Shown here in pieces: positions 5,433 to 7,234 of a stretch of 7,234 nucleotides of DNA. The stretch is from assembly GCA_948468465.1 (NCBI GenBank), contig CAOKJJ010000221.1, forward strand, positions 1 to 7,234, given 5' to 3'. The stretch's first letter is position 1. Each line of letters begins with the position of its first letter. This DNA comes from an uncultured Eubacterium sp. (lineage in GTDB: Bacteria > Bacillota_A > Clostridia > Lachnospirales > Lachnospiraceae). The notes beneath the pieces were generated by a model. That model saw only the letters and a list, made by a program, of their open reading frames with translations, did not search any database and was not told the DNA's origin. The position numbers were made by a program, and so were the translations under genes.

Positions 5433-7188
5433 GCCTTGTTCCTTCTTTCTTTTGAAAATGCAGCCTGCTGCACACGCCTGCGATACATGCGGCCGCAGCA
5501 TCCGGCACCCGCAAAACCTCTCTGGCCGTTTTCTGGCCAGACACCGCCTTCCATGTCAGCAGAATGCTAAACGGCAGGCACACCAGCAGATAATAACTGT
5601 ACCGGAAAGGCCCTCCCGCAGGCGTCGCCATCATAAAGATCAGCCAGAAAAATATCTGCGGGAGGATAAATACCAGCTCCTCCAGGCGCCTTGCAGCCAG
5701 CAGGAAAAAGGTGCACAGGATCAGGATGCATATCATACATCCCGGATTCAGCAGCAGGTTCAGTTCACATGCTTTGACAAATGTGTCTGTCAGCGCATTT
5801 ACAAACATCTGCGGAAATACAGAATCATTTTTTAATCCAATGGACTGCAGGTACTGCCCGGAGGCGCTCTCATCCGTCTCATTGTTATTCAGCCTTACAA
5901 AGACCGACTGTGTATAGTCCAGGCAGGACCGATCAAAGCTGGCTACGTTCCACAGCTGATACGTATGGAACAGATAGGCATCCACATAGATATTAAAATT
6001 TTTCTTCAACAGCGAATACCAGGTCTTCACATACTCTGCCTTATGCTCATTCAAAAATGTAAGGTCAAACTCCGGATGAAACTTAATCCTGTCCACAAAA
6101 TCGAAAATATACCATTCCCTCCATCGTTCCAGCGGAAGCACCCTGTTTAAAAACTCCGCCTCCTCTTCTGACATCGTCCCGTCCCTGGCGATCACCGCCG
6201 CCATCTGCTGGGTAAGAACGCCTGCCGCTTCCCGAAACGATGCGCTTTGCGGATGATAATGTGATACGACAGCCCCGTTTAATTTACTGGCCGCCATGAC
6301 TGCCAGCAGTACAGCCACAAGCTTCTTTCTGTCCATGTTTTTTATGAAAAATAAGGCCAGCAGCAAAGCAAATACTACCGCGATTCCATTGCTCCGGAAC
6401 AATGTCGTAAAAATCATAAGCAAAGCCAGCCTAACCGCCTGAGCATTTGTCATCCGCTTTTGTTTCTCACAGACCAGATCATAGGATTGGATCAGCAGCA
6501 ATAACAATAAAAACGCAAAAACCGTATCCTTTACGAGTGTTACCGTATAATCCGCCATGACAGGTGACAGGGCAAATACGGCTGCCAGGGCATAGCAGAT
6601 GGATGCCTTAACCTTTTTGCGGTACATCCAGGCTGCCGCATAAGCGGCTGCCCATGCGCAAAACAGCATCTGGAGCAGTATCAGCATCGCATGGGCCGCT
6701 ATCGAATTTCCTGTCAGCATGCCAAACAAACGCATACCCCAGTACACCACTGCCTCAAAAATAAGCGGCTGTATCTGTGCGGAGTTTACCGGTGACTTCA
6801 TGCAAAATACCGTGTCATTCATGCCGGTTCCCGGAAAAAACAACAGCAGCGCACATCCCCAGACAATGATGTTCCATAAGAAAGAAAACCGAAAAATCTT
6901 CTTTTGTACGAACAGCTCATCCTCTGCATCTTCGCTGATATCTGTAGCTCTGACCACAGATATCCCCGCGGCATATCTGAATAACACCACAACTACCGCT
7001 CCCGCTGTCAAAATCCCGGCAAACCAAATCTTCCAGTCTTCGATCACATGAAACGTCAACGAATAATTTAAAAAGTTCTGCTTGTCGATCGCCACCGGAT
7101 ATACTTTCACGGTCATAACGATAAATACCGCTATCACAACTGTACAAATCAAAAGCGCCATCCGGCTCTGCATCCGTTTATCTGTCAT
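5425..7188 (-). CDS. Polytopic membrane protein, probable GT-C-type glycosyltransferase (DUF6020-like)
   Basis: A 587-residue protein with about 11-12 predicted membrane helices, at roughly 9-30, 53-75, 100-118, 140-157, 164-187, 195-213, 220-236, 251-283 (probably two), 288-301, 477-497, 503-520 and 525-546. A hydrophilic loop of about 175 residues (302-476) is probably extracytoplasmic. Hallmarks of lipid-linked-sugar-using GT-C proteins are the acidic site in the first large loop (FFPGTGMNDTVF, Asp125), VKDTVF (219-224), FRSNG (264-268) and RYSYYLL (529-535). These patterns recall the DUF6020 family of Firmicutes; that match is from memory. The likely role is transfer of a sugar from a polyprenyl-phosphate donor to a surface glycan on the outer face. 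The GT2 gene that follows overlaps it by 8 nt and could make that donor. It starts 6 nt after a probable upstream stop; AGGA (7193-7196) and AGGGAG (7200-7205) precede the ATG. A polymerase or O-antigen-modifying role is an alternative. Confidence 0.7.
   Translation of the reverse strand: MTDKRMQSRMALLICTVVIAVFIVMTVKVYPVAIDKQNFLNYSLTFHVIEDWKIWFAGILTAGAVVVVLFRYAAGISVVRATDISEDAEDELFVQKKIFRFSFLWNIIVWGCALLLFFPGTGMNDTVFCMKSPVNSAQIQPLIFEAVVYWGMRLFGMLTGNSIAAHAMLILLQMLFCAWAAAYAAAWMYRKKVKASICYALAAVFALSPVMADYTVTLVKDTVFAFLLLLLLIQSYDLVCEKQKRMTNAQAVRLALLMIFTTLFRSNGIAVVFALLLALFFIKNMDRKKLVAVLLAVMAASKLNGAVVSHYHPQSASFREAAGVLTQQMAAVIARDGTMSEEEAEFLNRVLPLERWREWYIFDFVDRIKFHPEFDLTFLNEHKAEYVKTWYSLLKKNFNIYVDAYLFHTYQLWNVASFDRSCLDYTQSVFVRLNNNETDESASGQYLQSIGLKNDSVFPQMFVNALTDTFVKACELNLLLNPGCMICILILCTFFLLAARRLEELVFILPQIFFWLIFMMATPAGGPFRYSYYLLVCLPFSILLTWKAVSGQKTAREVLRVPDAAAACIAGVCSRLHFQKKEGTRRG
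5440..5446 (-). promoter_or_regulatory. Ribosome binding site that decides the GTG start of the GT2 gene
   Basis: AGAAGGA on the minus strand lies 7 nt before the GTG at 5430-5432, inside the last codons of the upstream membrane-protein gene. The first residues from this start (VDKIAVLIPCYNE) match where GT2 proteins normally begin, which supports it over the in-frame ATG at 5501. Confidence 0.6.
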
Positions 7189-7194
7189 TCCATC

Positions 7195-7233
7195 CTATTC
7201 TCCCTGCTTTTTTACATCATATGGCTTCGCCAG
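7195..7233 (-). CDS. Probable 3' end of an upstream gene (partial)
   Basis: One minus-strand frame is open from the window edge to a TAG at 7195-7197 and reads LAKPYDVKKQGE before the stop. It ends 6 nt before the ATG of the GT-C-like gene, the same tight spacing as at the other end of the window. The two other frames stop earlier (TGA at 7217-7219, TAA at 7212-7214). No function can be read from 12 residues. The call rests on operon-like spacing. Confidence 0.35.
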   Translation of the reverse strand: MAKPYDVKKQGE

Positions 7234-7234
7234 G

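Noticed and set aside
5433..5501. Longer GT2 start at the ATG 5499-5501
   Set aside because: It would give a 77-nt overlap with the upstream gene and a Cys/Ala-rich leader not seen in the family. The GTG at 5432 has a better ribosome binding site.
4896..5570. Plus-strand open frame of 224 codons
   Set aside because: It lies antisense to the GT2 gene and the end of the GT-C-like gene. Its translation has no recognisable motif, while the minus strand shows clear family motifs.

Overview
The window is an interior slice of a cell-surface polysaccharide (O-antigen, capsule or wall-glycan type) biosynthesis cluster. Every gene I can support lies on the minus strand, so transcription runs from the high coordinates to the low ones. 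The genes are packed like an operon: the junctions range from an 8-nt overlap to a 93-nt gap. I see no promoter, terminator, RNA gene, repeat array or mobile element. The Shine-Dalgarno-like sites, the mixed base composition and the GT-C-like membrane protein family suggest an anaerobic Firmicute, perhaps Lachnospiraceae/Clostridia. That placement is an inference and is not proven by the sequence.

Layout in order of transcription: (1) 7195-7233, the probable last codons of an upstream gene. (2) 5425-7188, a 587-residue polytopic membrane protein resembling DUF6020/GT-C glycosyltransferases. (3) 4488-5432, a GT2 glycosyltransferase with two C-terminal membrane segments (GtrB/DPM1-like), starting at a GTG that overlaps the end of the previous gene. 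(4) 4395-4475, a possible 26-codon small ORF with its own Shine-Dalgarno site, whose stop codon touches the next start. (5) 2988-4394, RfbH/DdhC, the PMP- and [2Fe-2S]-dependent CDP-4-keto-6-deoxyglucose 3-dehydrase. (6) 1937-2953, an HMGL-like (DRE-TIM) aldolase related to 4-hydroxy-2-oxovalerate aldolases. (7) 62-1870, a thiamine-diphosphate enzyme of the acetohydroxyacid-synthase type. (8) 1-55, the first 18 codons of another GT2 glycosyltransferase.

Two functional modules stand out. Genes 2 and 3 look like a GtrB/GT-C pair: the GT2 would load a sugar onto a polyprenyl phosphate inside the cell, and the polytopic protein would use that lipid-linked sugar on the outer face. Genes 5, 6 and 7 look like a nucleotide-sugar cassette. 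RfbH removes the C3 hydroxyl of a CDP-4-keto-6-deoxyhexose. The ThDP enzyme could then add a carbon unit to the 4-keto sugar, as YerE does in yersiniose A biosynthesis. The aldolase would supply or consume the alpha-keto acid. A branched-chain or chain-extended 3,6-dideoxysugar made by an RfbH + aldolase + ThDP set is the most interesting possibility here. Base composition changes near 2990, which suggests the aldolase and ThDP genes may have a different history from the GC-richer genes before them.
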